A DNA stretch of 64,000 nucleotides, taken from Streptococcus infantis. GTDB lineage: Bacteria > Bacillota > Bacilli > Lactobacillales > Streptococcaceae. Below are positions 36,682 through 48,941 of this stretch, one piece after another; position 1 is the first letter of the stretch, and every line of letters begins with the position of its first letter. The translations under genes were made by a program, and so were the position numbers. The DNA lies in the NCBI RefSeq assembly GCF_000960085.1, contig NZ_JYGT01000006.1, forward strand, positions 1 to 64,000, in the 5' to 3' direction. The notes under the pieces were generated by a model. It ran no database searches, was not told the origin of the DNA, and saw only the letters and a program-made list of their open reading frames with translations.

Positions 36682-37698
36682 ATGAACAAACAAACCATCG
36701 CTGTTTTAGGGCCTGGTTCTTGGGGTACTGCACTGTCACAAGTTCTTAATGACAATGGACACGAAGTGCGTATCTGGGGAAATATTCCTGACCAAATTGA
36801 TGAAATTAATACACAACATACTAACAAACGCTATTTTAAGGATATTGTATTAGACGATGAAATTGTGGCCTATCATGATTTGGCAGAAGCATTGAAGGGT
36901 GTTGATGCTGTCTTGTTTGTGGTACCTACTAAGGTGACCAGATTGGTAGCTCAACAAGTGGCTGCTGTTTTGGATCATAAAGTGGTGGTCATGCATGCTT
37001 CAAAAGGTCTCGAGCCCAATAGTCACAAACGTCTTTCAACCATTCTAGAAGAAGAAATCCCTGAAGAGTTACGTAGTGAGATTGTAGTTGTATCTGGTCC
37101 TAGCCATGCAGAAGAAACGATTGTACGTGACATTACCTTGATCACGGCTGCATCCAAGGATTTACAAACTGCTCAATATGTTCAGACACTCTTTAGCAAC
37201 CACTACTTCCGTCTTTATACAAATACAGATGTGATTGGAGTAGAAACAGCTGGTGCTCTTAAAAATATCATTGCCGTTGGTGCAGGAGCCCTTCATGGAC
37301 TTGGCTTTGGAGACAATGCAAAGGCAGCTATTATCACGCGCGGCCTTGCAGAAATTACCCGTCTTGGTGTCAAGCTTGGTGCAAATCCGTTAACTTACAG
37401 TGGACTTTCTGGAGTTGGAGATTTGATTGTTACCGGAACTTCTATCCACTCACGTAACTGGCGTGCTGGAGATGCTCTTGGACGTGGTGAAGCCTTGGCA
37501 GATATCGAAGCCAATATGGGAATGGTCATCGAAGGAATTTCAACAACCAAAGCGGCTTACGAATTGGCACAAGAACTTGGAGTTTATATGCCAATCACCC
37601 AAGCCATCTACCAAGTTATTTATGAAAATGTTAATATTAAGGATGCCGTTGCTGAACTCATGAGTACTGAGTTCAAAGCGGAAAACGAGTGGTCATAA
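36682..37698 (+). CDS. gpsA: Glycerol-3-phosphate dehydrogenase [NAD(P)+]
   Basis: 338 residues from ATG 36682, fixed by AAGGAGG at 36670-36676. It reduces dihydroxyacetone phosphate to sn-glycerol-3-phosphate for membrane lipid. GPGSWGTAL is the dinucleotide-binding loop; [20 protein letters not shown] with the active lysine, and [15 protein letters not shown] follow. It is 21 bases before galU in one operon; promoter TGGTAGAAT at 36641-36649. Confidence 0.97.
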   Translation: MNKQTIAVLGPGSWGTALSQVLNDNGHEVRIWGNIPDQIDEINTQHTNKRYFKDIVLDDEIVAYHDLAEALKGVDAVLFVVPTKVTRLVAQQVAAVLDHKVVVMHASKGLEPNSHKRLSTILEEEIPEELRSEIVVVSGPSHAEETIVRDITLITAASKDLQTAQYVQTLFSNHYFRLYTNTDVIGVETAGALKNIIAVGAGALHGLGFGDNAKAAIITRGLAEITRLGVKLGANPLTYSGLSGVGDLIVTGTSIHSRNWRAGDALGRGEALADIEANMGMVIEGISTTKAAYELAQELGVYMPITQAIYQVIYENVNIKDAVAELMSTEFKAENEWS

Positions 37699-37719
37699 TC
37701 ACCGTTAGAAAGGATGCTC

Positions 37720-38619
37720 ATGAAGCAAAAAGTTAGAAAAGCTGTTATCCCTGCTGCGGGGCTTGGAACTCGTTTCCTTCCAGCAACCAAAGCCTTGGCC
37801 AAAGAAATGTTGCCAATCGTGGATAAACCAACTATTCAATTCATCGTTGAAGAAGCCCTTAAATCTGGAATTGAGGATATTCTTGTAGTAACAGGGAAAT
37901 CAAAACGATCTATCGAAGACCATTTTGATTCAAACTTTGAACTAGAGTACAACCTTAAGGAAAAAGGAAAAACCGACCTTTTAAAACTAGTTGACGAAAC
38001 AACTGGTATGCGCCTTCACTTCATCCGTCAAACACACCCACGTGGACTCGGAGATGCCGTTTTACAAGCCAAAGCTTTCGTTGGAAATGAACCGTTTGTG
38101 GTTATGCTTGGAGATGACCTCATGGATATCACAGATGATAGTGCTATTCCATTGACCAAACAACTTATAAATGATTATGAGCAAACTCATGCTTCTACTA
38201 TCGCTGTGATGCCTGTCCCACATGAAGAAGTTTCTTCATACGGTGTTATCGCTCCTCAAGGGGAAGGAAATGGCGGTCTTTACAGTGTTGAAACCTTCGT
38301 TGAAAAGCCAGCACCTGAAGACGCACCAAGTGATCTAGCCATCATCGGCCGTTACCTTCTCACACCTGAGATTTTCGGTATTCTTGAAAATCAAAAACCT
38401 GGTGCGGGAAATGAAATCCAACTAACAGATGCTATCGATACCCTCAACAAAACCCAACGAGTATTTGCTCGCGAGTTTAAAGGTGCACGTTACGATGTCG
38501 GAGATAAGTTTGGATTTATGAAGACGTCCATTGAATACGCCCTCAAACATCCTCAAGTCAAAGATCACTTAAAAGACTACTTGATTGATCTTGGAAAAGA
38601 ACTTTCAGAGGAGAAATAA
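37720..38619 (+). CDS. galU: UTP-glucose-1-phosphate uridylyltransferase
   Basis: 299 residues from ATG 37720; an ATG 6 bases earlier lies inside the GAAAGGA ribosome site. It makes UDP-glucose for glycolipids and capsule or wall sugars. Motifs [20 protein letters not shown], the base-binding DDLMDI, and [20 protein letters not shown]. Second gene of gpsA-galU, closed by a terminator. Confidence 0.97.
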   Translation: MKQKVRKAVIPAAGLGTRFLPATKALAKEMLPIVDKPTIQFIVEEALKSGIEDILVVTGKSKRSIEDHFDSNFELEYNLKEKGKTDLLKLVDETTGMRLHFIRQTHPRGLGDAVLQAKAFVGNEPFVVMLGDDLMDITDDSAIPLTKQLINDYEQTHASTIAVMPVPHEEVSSYGVIAPQGEGNGGLYSVETFVEKPAPEDAPSDLAIIGRYLLTPEIFGILENQKPGAGNEIQLTDAIDTLNKTQRVFAREFKGARYDVGDKFGFMKTSIEYALKHPQVKDHLKDYLIDLGKELSEEK

Positions 38620-38625
38620 ATCTTT

Positions 38626-38656
38626 AAAACTAGGTTGAGTATACCTGGTTTTTTTG
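38626..38656 (+). terminator. Terminator of gpsA-galU
   Basis: AAACTAGGT / ACCTGGTTT stem with a TGAGTAT loop, then TTTTTTG. Confidence 0.85.
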
Positions 38657-38712
38657 TTGCTAAGCACCTCTAAACCTATATTAAGACTAATTTCTTAAAA
38701 CAGATGCTTTTA

Positions 38713-38721
38713 TGGTATAAT
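38713..38721 (+). promoter_or_regulatory. Extended -10 promoter of pbp1b
   Basis: TGGTATAAT with a weak -35; ribosome site AGAGGTG follows, with ATG at 38742. Confidence 0.65.
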
Positions 38722-38741
38722 AATAAGAGGTGAAGAAATAA

Positions 38742-41372
38742 ATGAAGAATAAATTGTTAGAATATAAAGAAAAAGGACTGGCTTTCCTTCAGTTCCTAAA
38801 AACAAAACTTAAAAAAATAGATTTAGGCAAAATTGGTCGTAATAATTCTAAGAAGAAAAAACAAACCAAAACTAGTATTTGGGCAATCTTTGCCAATATC
38901 TTGCTGGGAATTAAAGCAACCTTTAATACCCTATTTATCATCGCCTTCATTGGTGGACTTTTAGGTACTGGGGTTGTTTTGGGTTATGCTGTTTCTCTAT
39001 TTGACAAAGTAACCATTCCTCAGACAGAAGATCTGGTCAAACAAGTGAATGATATCTCATCTATCTCCGACATTCGATATGCAGACGGCTCCTTAATTGG
39101 ATCAATCGAAAGTGACCTCCTTCGAACTTCTGTTACATCTGACGCTATTTCAGATAATCTCAAACAAGCTATTGTTGCAACCGAAGATGAACACTTTGCG
39201 GAACACAATGGTGTCGTTCCTAAAGCTGTGATTCGTGCCAGTCTAGGAAAATTCATCGGCCTTGGTTCCTCTAGTGGAGGATCTACCCTAACACAGCAAC
39301 TTATCAAACAACAAGTAGTGGGTGATGCTCCTACACTTGCTCGTAAAGCAAGTGAGATTGTGAATGCCTTGGCCTTAGAGCGAGCCATGAGTAAGGATGA
39401 AATTCTAACTACCTATCTCAACGTCGCTCCATTTGGTCGTAACAATAAAGGTCAAAATATCGCAGGTGCTCAACAAGCTGCTAAAGGGATTTTTGGGGTT
39501 GACGCCAATCAACTTAGTGTTCCACAAGCAGCCTTTATAGCGGGTTTGCCACAAAGTCCTATCTCCTACTCTCCTTATGAAGCGACTGGTGAAATGAAGA
39601 GTGAAGAAGATATGGAACTTGGAATCAAGCGCTCCAAAGATGTTCTCTACAATATGTACCGAACTGGAGTTCTCAGCCAAGAAGACTACGAAACCTATAA
39701 AGCTTATGACATCAAGCAAGATTTCTTGCCTGCAGAAAATGTAGATGTAGCTGCGAAAGGATTCCTCTACTTCACTGCACTCAATGAAGCTACTAACCTC
39801 ATGTATGATTATATGGTCAAAAAAGATAACGTTTCTGAACAAGAACTCAAAAATGAATCCATCCAAAAATCTTACCATGAATTAGCTGAAAAAGAGATTA
39901 AAAATGGAGGTTATCGAGTCACAACTACCATTGATAAAACAATCCATACGGCTATGCAAAATGCAGTCGCAAACTATGGTTACCTTGTAGATGATAGCTC
40001 AGGTCAACCTGAAGTTGGAAATGTCTTAATGGATAATCAAACAGGAGCAATTTTAGGTTTTATAGGCGGACGAGATTACCAAAACAATCAAAATAATCAT
40101 GCTTTTGATACTAAACGCTCTCCTGCCTCTACTACTAAGCCACTATTAGCTTATGGTATTGCTATTGACCAAGGATTGATGGGAAGTGCTAGTATCCTAT
40201 CAAACTATCCTACCAACTTTGCTAACGGAACCCCTATCATGCACGTCAACAGTCCAGGAACAGCTATGATAAACCTTAAGGAAGCCCTCAATTATTCATG
40301 GAACATCCCTGCCTACTGGACCTATCGTATGCTCCGTGAAAAAGGAGTTGATGTCCGTTCTTACATGGAAAAAATGGGCTATGAGATCCCAGAATACGGC
40401 ATTGAAAGTCTTCCTATGGGTGGAGGAATCGAAGTTACTGTAGCTCAACATACAAATGGATATCAAACACTTGCTAATAATGGAGTTTACCATAAAAAAT
40501 ACATGATTTCGAAAATCGAAAAAAGCAATGGCGAGGTCATTTATGAGCATAAAGACGAACCTGTTCAGGTCTATTCTAAAGCTACTGCAACCATTATGCA
40601 AAGTCTATTGAGAGACGTTCTTTCATCACGGGTAACCACAAGCTTCCAAAGCGATCTTGCTTCCATCAATTCTAAGTTAGCAGGTGCTGATTGGATCGGT
40701 AAAACTGGTACAACTAACGAAGAAGGTGATATGTGGCTCATGCTTTCAACTCCAAGATTGACTCTTGGAGGCTGGGTTGGTCACGATGATAATAGTCCCC
40801 TAGCTAACGGCGCATACTTCCGTAATGCTAAGTACATGGCTAATCTGGTAAATGCTATTCAACAAGCTTCTCCTTCTGCTTGGGGAACTGAGCGTTTCAG
40901 CCTTGATTCAAGTGTAACTTCTTCTCAAGTTCTTAAATCAACTGGTCAAAAGCCAGGACGAGTTAATCTCAACGGAAAAGATTACGAAATTGGTGGAGAG
41001 ACTGTTACAAGTTACTGGGCCAACCAAGCTGGTGCCCCAACTACGACCTTCCACTTTGCAATTGGTGGTAGTGAGGCTGACTATCGACATGCTTGGAATA
41101 CAATTGTTGGAAATCTAATAAAACAAGATAACAATAACGATAATAACAGTAGCAACAGCAATAATAACAACGGTAACAGTAACAGTAATAACAGTAGCAA
41201 CAGCAATAATAACAACGGTAACAGTAACAGTAATAACAGTAGCAACAACAATAATAACAACGGTAACAGTAACAGTAATAACAGTAGCAACAACAATAAT
41301 AACAACGGTAACAGTAACAACAATACTACTAGCAGTCGCAACAACTCTTCTTCGAATAGATCCCAACGCTAG
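38742..41372 (+). CDS. pbp1b: Bifunctional class A penicillin-binding protein 1B
   Basis: 876 residues. A basic cytoplasmic tail (1-48), one TM (about 55-85), a GT51 glycosyltransferase (about 120-300; [21 protein letters not shown]) and a transpeptidase (about 390-770) with Ser463 in STTK, SWN at 519-521 and KTGT at 654-657. It polymerises and cross-links peptidoglycan. Residues 801-860 are four 15-residue Asn/Ser/Gly repeats ending in [14 protein letters not shown]. Pneumococcal PBP1b also has an Asn/Ser-rich end, but this one is longer than I would expect. Confidence 0.95.
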   Translation: MKNKLLEYKEKGLAFLQFLKTKLKKIDLGKIGRNNSKKKKQTKTSIWAIFANILLGIKATFNTLFIIAFIGGLLGTGVVLGYAVSLFDKVTIPQTEDLVKQVNDISSISDIRYADGSLIGSIESDLLRTSVTSDAISDNLKQAIVATEDEHFAEHNGVVPKAVIRASLGKFIGLGSSSGGSTLTQQLIKQQVVGDAPTLARKASEIVNALALERAMSKDEILTTYLNVAPFGRNNKGQNIAGAQQAAKGIFGVDANQLSVPQAAFIAGLPQSPISYSPYEATGEMKSEEDMELGIKRSKDVLYNMYRTGVLSQEDYETYKAYDIKQDFLPAENVDVAAKGFLYFTALNEATNLMYDYMVKKDNVSEQELKNESIQKSYHELAEKEIKNGGYRVTTTIDKTIHTAMQNAVANYGYLVDDSSGQPEVGNVLMDNQTGAILGFIGGRDYQNNQNNHAFDTKRSPASTTKPLLAYGIAIDQGLMGSASILSNYPTNFANGTPIMHVNSPGTAMINLKEALNYSWNIPAYWTYRMLREKGVDVRSYMEKMGYEIPEYGIESLPMGGGIEVTVAQHTNGYQTLANNGVYHKKYMISKIEKSNGEVIYEHKDEPVQVYSKATATIMQSLLRDVLSSRVTTSFQSDLASINSKLAGADWIGKTGTTNEEGDMWLMLSTPRLTLGGWVGHDDNSPLANGAYFRNAKYMANLVNAIQQASPSAWGTERFSLDSSVTSSQVLKSTGQKPGRVNLNGKDYEIGGETVTSYWANQAGAPTTTFHFAIGGSEADYRHAWNTIVGNLIKQDNNNDNNSSNSNNNNGNSNSNNSSNSNNNNGNSNSNNSSNNNNNNGNSNSNNSSNNNNNNGNSNNNTTSSRNNSSSNRSQR
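41142..41321 (+). repeat. Four 45-bp tandem repeats encoding the PBP1b Asn/Ser tail
   Basis: Units at 41142-41186, 41187-41231, 41232-41276 and 41277-41321 encode [15 protein letters not shown] with one- or two-codon differences. In-frame, nearly identical units are prone to gain or loss by slippage, so tail length should vary among strains. Confidence 0.9.
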
Positions 41373-41414
41373 TACATCTATTATCAAGAGTATTTGTCCT
41401 AACTCGACTTTTAT

Positions 41415-42326
41415 ATGAATCACTATCAAAAGAATATTTTCAAGGGAACCATATATTCTCTCCTATCCGGATTAATATGGGGTATTTGTGGTATTTTAGG
41501 AGAATTCTTCTTTACACATTATCCAGTCTCCTCTGGTTGGATTACTTCTATGCGACTAAGCCTTGCAGGTGGTTTTATACTCATCTTGTCCGGCTTTAAG
41601 TTTCGTTCACACTTATTCGAGCTTTGGAGAAATCGTCACAACTACCTACCTTTTCTGGCTTATGCTATCTTAGGAATTTTCTCCGTTCAGTATTTCTTCT
41701 ATCTCTGTGTAGAATACTCTAATGCGACAACGGCAACTATCCTACAATTTATCAGCCCTGTTTTCATTCTCATCTACAACCGTCTTATCTACAAGAAAAA
41801 AACTTCTAAAAAAGCAATTTTCTATGTTTTGACTGCTATGCTTGGGGTCTTTCTGATGGCTACCAAAGGCGATCTGTCTAAACTATCCATCACTCCCCTC
41901 GCATTGCTGACAGGACTTCTCAGTGCGCTTGGTGTCATGTTTAATGTCATCTTGCCCCAACCGTTTGCTCGAAAATACGGTTTTGTGCCAACTGTTGGTT
42001 GGGGAATGTTGCTGGCTGGACTCTTTAGTAATTTTCTCTATCCTGTTTATAGAATTAGTTTTCAGCTTGATTGGGTAAGCATCTTGATTTGCTTGACCAT
42101 TGCCTTTTTGGGAACAGCCTTTGCTTTCTTCCTATCGATGAAAGCCGTCTCTCTCGTTTCCCCATTGGTGGTGTCGGTCGTTAGCGCAAGCGAACCTCTA
42201 TCCTCTGCTATCCTCAGTGTCCTTTTCCTTGGCATGGTTCTGGATGGTTTCTTGGTACTAGCCATGATTTTGATTATCGTTCCTATGGTTTTCTTGTCCA
42301 TTGAAGAATCTAAATCCAAGAATTAA
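41415..42326 (+). CDS. EamA/DMT family transporter
   Basis: 303 residues, ten TM segments in two EamA repeats (IWGICGILGEFFFTHYPVSSGWITSMRL at the first, SLVSPLVVSVVSASEPLSSAILSVLFLG at the second). It probably exports an amino acid or other small metabolite; substrate unknown. No clear ribosome site precedes the ATG and no obvious promoter lies in the 42-base gap after pbp1b, so it may depend on read-through. A strong terminator follows. Confidence 0.85.
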   Translation: MNHYQKNIFKGTIYSLLSGLIWGICGILGEFFFTHYPVSSGWITSMRLSLAGGFILILSGFKFRSHLFELWRNRHNYLPFLAYAILGIFSVQYFFYLCVEYSNATTATILQFISPVFILIYNRLIYKKKTSKKAIFYVLTAMLGVFLMATKGDLSKLSITPLALLTGLLSALGVMFNVILPQPFARKYGFVPTVGWGMLLAGLFSNFLYPVYRISFQLDWVSILICLTIAFLGTAFAFFLSMKAVSLVSPLVVSVVSASEPLSSAILSVLFLGMVLDGFLVLAMILIIVPMVFLSIEESKSKN

Positions 42327-42345
42327 ACACCTTCTTTTAACACTT

Positions 42346-42373
42346 AAGGCTTCAAAATTGAAGCCTTTTTTGG
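42346..42373 (+). terminator. Terminator of the EamA gene
   Basis: AAGGCTTC / GAAGCCTT stem with an AAAATT loop, then TTTTTT. Confidence 0.9.
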
Positions 42374-42410
42374 TAGAATAGTAAGCATTACAAAGAGTGA
42401 GGAGACACCT

Positions 42411-43109
42411 ATGACTGCTACAAAAATGAATGCACAAGAAATTATCCAATTTATCGCAAATGCTGAGAAAAAGACAAGTGTAAAAGTGACCTTTGAGGGG
42501 CAACTTGCTGGAACTATCCCTGCTTCTGTTATCAAGCTTGGAAATGTTCTCTTTGGAGACTGGAAGGATATCGCTCCACTTCTCGAAGGACTTACAGAAA
42601 ACAAGGACTATGTTGTTGAACAAGACGCTCGCAACTCTGCTGTACCTCTCCTTGATAAACGTGATATCAATGCTCGTATCGAGCCAGGCGCTATCATCCG
42701 TGACCAAGTTGAGATTGGTGACAATGCTGTTATCATGATGGGAGCTGTTATCAATATCGGTGCTGAAATCGGTGCTGGCACTATGATTGATATGGGAGCT
42801 ATCCTTGGCGGACGCGCTATTGTCGGTAAAAATAGCCACGTTGGTGCAGGTGCTGTTCTTGCAGGCGTTATCGAGCCAGCTAGTGCAGAGCCTGTCCGTG
42901 TAGGTGACAATGTACTCATCGGCGCTAACGCTGTAGTTATCGAAGGTGTTCAAATCGGTAGCGGTTCTGTTGTCGCTGCAGGTGCCATCGTCACTCAAGA
43001 TGTTCCAAAAAACGTTGTGGTAGCAGGCGTTCCAGCTCGTGTTATCAAGGAAATCGATAGCCAAACCCAACAAAAAACAGCGCTAGAAGATGCGCTTCGC
43101 ACCTTGTAA
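42411..43109 (+). CDS. dapH: Tetrahydrodipicolinate N-acetyltransferase
   Basis: 232 residues. A left-handed beta-helix acyltransferase with hexapeptide repeats ([21 protein letters not shown] onward) after an N-terminal domain of about 85 residues ([22 protein letters not shown]). It acetylates tetrahydrodipicolinate in the acetyl branch of lysine synthesis; Streptococcus uses lysine in its wall peptide. GAGGAG precedes the ATG. The deacetylase of the same branch is the next gene. Confidence 0.95.
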   Translation: MTATKMNAQEIIQFIANAEKKTSVKVTFEGQLAGTIPASVIKLGNVLFGDWKDIAPLLEGLTENKDYVVEQDARNSAVPLLDKRDINARIEPGAIIRDQVEIGDNAVIMMGAVINIGAEIGAGTMIDMGAILGGRAIVGKNSHVGAGAVLAGVIEPASAEPVRVGDNVLIGANAVVIEGVQIGSGSVVAAGAIVTQDVPKNVVVAGVPARVIKEIDSQTQQKTALEDALRTL

Positions 43110-43117
43110 TGAGTAAC

Positions 43118-43142
43118 AGAGGCGGAAATATTTCCAGCCTCT
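43118..43142 (+). other. Hairpin between dapH and the deacetylase gene
   Basis: AGAGGC-GGAAAT / ATTTCC-A-GCCTCT stem with almost no loop and a poor T tract (TTCTCG). It may attenuate the operon or protect the dapH message; too weak to call a full terminator. Confidence 0.5.
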
Positions 43143-43170
43143 TTCTCGTATCAATAGAAGGAAATTAACT

Positions 43171-44301
43171 ATGTTAGATTTGATTCAAACTCGACGCGAT
43201 CTTCACCAAATTCCTGAGATTGGTTTAGAAGAATTCAAGACTCACGCTTATTTACTCAATGTTATTGAGAAATTAACAGCTGGTAAGGATTTTGTTCAGA
43301 TTCGTACTTGGCGAACAGGTATTTTAGTTTACTTGCAGGGAAGTCAGCCAGAAGGTACCATTGGTTGGCGGACAGACATTGATGGCCTCCCAATCGTTGA
43401 ACAAACAGGTCTTCCTTTTGTCTCTCAACACCAAGACCGCATGCATGCTTGTGGGCACGACTTTCACATGACCATTGCCCTTGGAAGTCTCGAACGTGCT
43501 TTAGAAAAACAACCAAAAAACAACCTCCTCTTTCTCTTTCAACCTGCGGAAGAAAATGAGGCAGGCGGTATGCTCATGTATGAAGATGATGCTTTTGGCG
43601 ACTGGTTGCCTGACCAATTCTATGGACTTCATGTTCGCCCCGACTTAAAAGTTGGACAAATTGCGACCAATACCCATACACTCTTTGCAGGAACTTGCGA
43701 AGTCAAGATTCGTTTCAAGGGTAAAGGTGGTCACGCTGCCTTTCCACATGAAGCCAACGACGCTCTGGTTGCAGCTAGCTATTTTGTGACCCAAGTTCAG
43801 TCGGTTGTCAGCCGTAATGTCGATCCTATCGAGGGAGCTGTTGTCACTTTCGGTGTCTTTCAAGCTGGTACAACCAATAATGTCATATCTGATACAGCTT
43901 TCTTGCATGGAACCATTCGAGCTCTCACACACAGCATGAGCCTCTTGGTTCAAAAACGTGTCAAAGCTATCGCTGAAGGTATCGCAGCTGCTTTTGATAT
44001 GGATGTGGAGATCGAACTCAAGCAGGGAGGCTATTTACCAGTCGAAAACAACCCTGAATTAGCCCGGGAATTGATGACCTTCTTTGATGAAACAGAGGGC
44101 ATTGAACTAATCGACATCGAACCTGCCATGACAGGGGAAGACTTCGGTTACCTTCTCTCCAAGGTTCCTGGTGTCATGTTCTGGCTAGGTATTGATAGTC
44201 CCTACGCTCTTCACCATCCAAAGATGAGCCCTAAAGAAGAAGCTCTAGCTATCGGTGTCGAGGCTGTATCAAGCTTTTTAGCCAAGAAAGCTGCGGAGTA
44301 A
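43171..44301 (+). CDS. N-acetyldiaminopimelate deacetylase (M20 peptidase family)
   Basis: 376 residues. M20 metal ligands are visible in [11 protein letters not shown] and [10 protein letters not shown] and at the C-terminal [14 protein letters not shown]; the dimerisation insert lies at about 170-285. It removes acetyl from N-acetyl-LL-diaminopimelate. The role is chosen over a generic amidohydrolase because it directly follows dapH. GAAGGAA precedes the ATG; the folate gene follows 3 bases after the stop. Confidence 0.9.
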   Translation: MLDLIQTRRDLHQIPEIGLEEFKTHAYLLNVIEKLTAGKDFVQIRTWRTGILVYLQGSQPEGTIGWRTDIDGLPIVEQTGLPFVSQHQDRMHACGHDFHMTIALGSLERALEKQPKNNLLFLFQPAEENEAGGMLMYEDDAFGDWLPDQFYGLHVRPDLKVGQIATNTHTLFAGTCEVKIRFKGKGGHAAFPHEANDALVAASYFVTQVQSVVSRNVDPIEGAVVTFGVFQAGTTNNVISDTAFLHGTIRALTHSMSLLVQKRVKAIAEGIAAAFDMDVEIELKQGGYLPVENNPELARELMTFFDETEGIELIDIEPAMTGEDFGYLLSKVPGVMFWLGIDSPYALHHPKMSPKEEALAIGVEAVSSFLAKKAAE

Positions 44302-44304
44302 ACT

Positions 44305-44844
44305 ATGAAGAAAAGCTTACGCAAGCAGGTCTTGCAAGGACTTAAGTCTCTATCCAAGGAAGAAAAGCAGAGCATGAACGATTGGCTCACAGAGCAGTTC
44401 TTTCAACATCCTTTTTATAAGGAAGCAAAAACCATCGCTACTTACCTGTCTTTTCCTCATGAATTTCAGACAGCTGAACTCATCGAACAAGCTCAAAAAG
44501 ATGGGAAGACGATTCTCATTCCCAAAACTTATCCACAAGGGAAAATGGACTTGGTGCTCTATGAACCAGAGAAACTTGAAAGAAATTCTTTTGGACTTCT
44601 TGAACCACAGGGAGAGGCTACTATCCTTGAACCCTCGCAGATTGACCTGATTCATGTTCCCGGTTTAGCTTTCAATACTTCTGGTTATCGGGTTGGCTAC
44701 GGAGGTGGCTATTACGACCGCTACTTGGAGCATTTCCCAGGCCATACCATTAGTACGCTTTACCCATGCCAGATTCAGAATTTTCAACCTGATCACTACG
44801 ATATTCCCGTTGAGGAGGTACTCATCTATGAAAGAGATTTTTGA
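44305..44844 (+). CDS. 5-formyltetrahydrofolate cyclo-ligase
   Basis: 179 residues. It converts 5-formyl-THF to 5,10-methenyl-THF using ATP. The C-terminal GYRVGYGGGYYDRYL is the family ATP/Mg signature and MKKSLRKQVLQGLKSLSKEEK the usual N-terminus. Three bases after the M20 gene and overlapping the rhomboid gene by 17 bases, so translated in a coupled set. Confidence 0.93.
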   Translation: MKKSLRKQVLQGLKSLSKEEKQSMNDWLTEQFFQHPFYKEAKTIATYLSFPHEFQTAELIEQAQKDGKTILIPKTYPQGKMDLVLYEPEKLERNSFGLLEPQGEATILEPSQIDLIHVPGLAFNTSGYRVGYGGGYYDRYLEHFPGHTISTLYPCQIQNFQPDHYDIPVEEVLIYERDF

Positions 44845-45502
44845 TCGTCGTTATCCTGTCACGAGCTTCTTTCTTCTCGTGACCACCCTGGTTTTTATAC
44901 TCATGTTTCTAACTAGTGGTTTCAACTACACAAGCGCAGCCACCTTGTATAAATTCGGAGCTGTTTATCCCCCAGCAATCAAGGCCATGCCTGAACAAAT
45001 CTGGCGCCTATTCTCAGCAACCTTTGTTCACATTGGCTTGGAGCACTTTTTAGTCAATATGCTTTCTCTTTACTTCTTGGGACGTCAGATGGAGCAAATC
45101 TTTGGCTCCAATCAGTTTTTCTTTATCTACCTTCTATCAGGTATGATGGGAAATCTCTTTGTCCTCGTTTTTAGTCCCAATGCCATTACTGCAGGTGCTT
45201 CAACTGCCCTCTATGGCATGTTCGCTTCTATTGTCGTTCTCCGTTATGCCTCACGCAACCCCTATCTTCAACAGCTTGGTCAATCTTACCTCTCCCTCTT
45301 GGTCATCAACCTAGTAGGTAGTGTTTTAATACCAGGAATCAGCCTTGCTGGACACGTAGGTGGAGCTGTCGGTGGCACATTACTAGCTATCGTTTTCCCA
45401 GTTCGAGGAGAACGAAAAATTTACAGTCCAGGCCAACGTGGTCTAGCAACCCTAGCCTTTATTGCTCTGTCAGCTTTGTTACTTTTTATCGGATTATTAT
45501 AA
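44828..45502 (+). CDS. Rhomboid family intramembrane serine protease
   Basis: 224 residues from ATG 44828, preceded by GAGGAGG; the longer open frame overlaps the folate gene and has no signal. Seven hydrophobic segments. Ser125 in TAGASTALYGM and His176 in AGHVGGAVGG form the catalytic dyad; HIGLEHFLVNM gives the oxyanion-side residues. Cleaves TM proteins; substrate unknown. Confidence 0.93.
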   Translation: MKEIFDRRYPVTSFFLLVTTLVFILMFLTSGFNYTSAATLYKFGAVYPPAIKAMPEQIWRLFSATFVHIGLEHFLVNMLSLYFLGRQMEQIFGSNQFFFIYLLSGMMGNLFVLVFSPNAITAGASTALYGMFASIVVLRYASRNPYLQQLGQSYLSLLVINLVGSVLIPGISLAGHVGGAVGGTLLAIVFPVRGERKIYSPGQRGLATLAFIALSALLLFIGLL

Positions 45503-45508
45503 AACAAG

Positions 45509-45556
45509 AAAAACCATTGGAAAAACTCGTAAAGAATTGATTTCCAATGGTTTTTT
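45509..45556. terminator. Bidirectional terminator between the rhomboid gene and the GH1 gene
   Basis: AAAAACCATTGGAAA / TTTCCAATGGTTTTTT, 15-bp stem, 17-base loop. Confidence 0.88.
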
Positions 45557-45581
45557 CTTAATCTAATTGGTTATTTTACTT

Positions 45582-46961
45582 TTAAAATCCATTATTGTCA
45601 CTGAGTTCTTTGAACCAGTGGCCTGATTTTTTCAGACGGCGTTCTTGCGTTTCTAAGTCTAGCTCAACCAAGCCATAACGGTTTTTATAGCTATTGAGCC
45701 ATGACCAACAATCGATAAAGGTCCAGATCAAGTAGCCTTTACAGTTGGCACCATCTTCGATAGCACGATGAAGCTCACGAAGGTGACCTTTAACAAAGTC
45801 AATACGATAATCATCCTGAATCATTCCATTCTCACGGAATTTATCTTCACCTTCAACGCCCATCCCATTCTCTGTCAACATCCACTCGATATTGCCATAG
45901 TTTTCCTTGATGTTTTGAGCGATATGGTAAATCCCTTGCTCGTAGATTTCCCAGCCACGGTGTGGATTTATTTTACGCCCAGGCATGACGTAAGGTTCAT
46001 AGAAATGCTCTGGCAAGAGCGGGCTGTCAGGATGCCTAGCAAAACGTGGCGCCATGACACGCAAGGGTTGGTAGTAGTTGACTCCAAGGAAATCTACTGT
46101 GTGCTCACGAATAAGTTCCAACTCCTCAGCTGTAGAATCTGGGAGCAAATCATGCTCAGCTAAAATTTCCTTCAATTCTTCTGGATAAGTTCCCAAGACA
46201 GATGGATCTAGGAAAGATTGTGCCTGAAAGAGGTCGGCAATGCGTGCAGCCTTGACATCCGCAGGATGCTGACTACGTGGATAGGCTGGTGTCAAGTTGA
46301 GGACAATTCCAATCTTAGAATCAGGCAAAACCTCATGACAAGCCTTAACCGCAAGACTACTAGCCAGTTGAGTGTTATAAGCTACCTGAACTGCAGCTTT
46401 GGCATCCACCTTATGTGGATAATGGGCATCATAAAAATAGCCAAACTCAACAGGAACGATAGGCTCATTGAAGGTAATCCATTGGTCCACCAAGTCTCCA
46501 TAGGTCTCAAAACAGAAACGAGCATAGTCTTCGTAAGCCTTAATGGTCGCCTTGTTTTCCCAACCATCGCCATCCTCTTGAAGGGCAAAAGGCAGATCAA
46601 AATGATAGAGATTGACTAAGAGACGGATTCCCTTAGCCTTAATAGCTTCAAAGACCTGACGGTAAAAAGCCACACCTTGAGGATTGACTTCCCCACGCCC
46701 CTGTGGGAAAATACGAGACCACTGGATAGAGGTCCGAAAGGCTGTATGACCTGTTTCTAACAAAAGTTCGATATCCTTTTCCCAGTTTTCATAGAAGGTC
46801 GATGTTTTGTCTGGTCCAATCCCATTATAGTAGCGATTTGGTTCCACTTGAAACCAATAATCCCAGAGATTATCTCCCTTTCCATCACCAGGCACTCGCC
46901 CTTCTGTCTGTGGCCCAGAAGTTGAGGAACCCCAGACAAAATCCTTTGGAAATTTTAGCAT
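45582..46961 (-). CDS. bglA: Glycoside hydrolase family 1 (6-phospho-beta-glucosidase/beta-glucosidase)
   Basis: 459 residues. The acid/base is in TFNEP, the nucleophile in LTENGMG; the N-terminal FPKDFVWGSSTSGPQTEGR is the GH1 signature. It is cytoplasmic, acting on beta-glucosides or their 6-phosphates. No PTS gene is adjacent, so phosphorylated versus free substrate cannot be settled. Promoter-like TATAAT lies about 40 bases upstream; it ends at the shared terminator. Confidence 0.88.
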   Translation of the reverse strand: MLKFPKDFVWGSSTSGPQTEGRVPGDGKGDNLWDYWFQVEPNRYYNGIGPDKTSTFYENWEKDIELLLETGHTAFRTSIQWSRIFPQGRGEVNPQGVAFYRQVFEAIKAKGIRLLVNLYHFDLPFALQEDGDGWENKATIKAYEDYARFCFETYGDLVDQWITFNEPIVPVEFGYFYDAHYPHKVDAKAAVQVAYNTQLASSLAVKACHEVLPDSKIGIVLNLTPAYPRSQHPADVKAARIADLFQAQSFLDPSVLGTYPEELKEILAEHDLLPDSTAEELELIREHTVDFLGVNYYQPLRVMAPRFARHPDSPLLPEHFYEPYVMPGRKINPHRGWEIYEQGIYHIAQNIKENYGNIEWMLTENGMGVEGEDKFRENGMIQDDYRIDFVKGHLRELHRAIEDGANCKGYLIWTFIDCWSWLNSYKNRYGLVELDLETQERRLKKSGHWFKELSDNNGF

Positions 46962-47071
46962 AGCTCTACCTCTTTATTTACTCTTTTTATCTTTATTTTA
47001 TCTCATTATAGAGAAAAAACAAGGCAAAAACTAGTTACATTTTTGTCTTGTTTTTCTTCTGATTATAGATT

Positions 47072-48934
<1,863 letters not shown>

Positions 48935-48941
48935 CTAATTC

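Noticed and set aside
41081..41429. Leu-rich and Val/Ile-rich minus-strand ORFs of 87 and 104 codons.
   Set aside because: They are the reverse frames of the Asn/Ser repeat in pbp1b; composition is fixed by AAT/AAC/AGT codons and there is no ribosome site.
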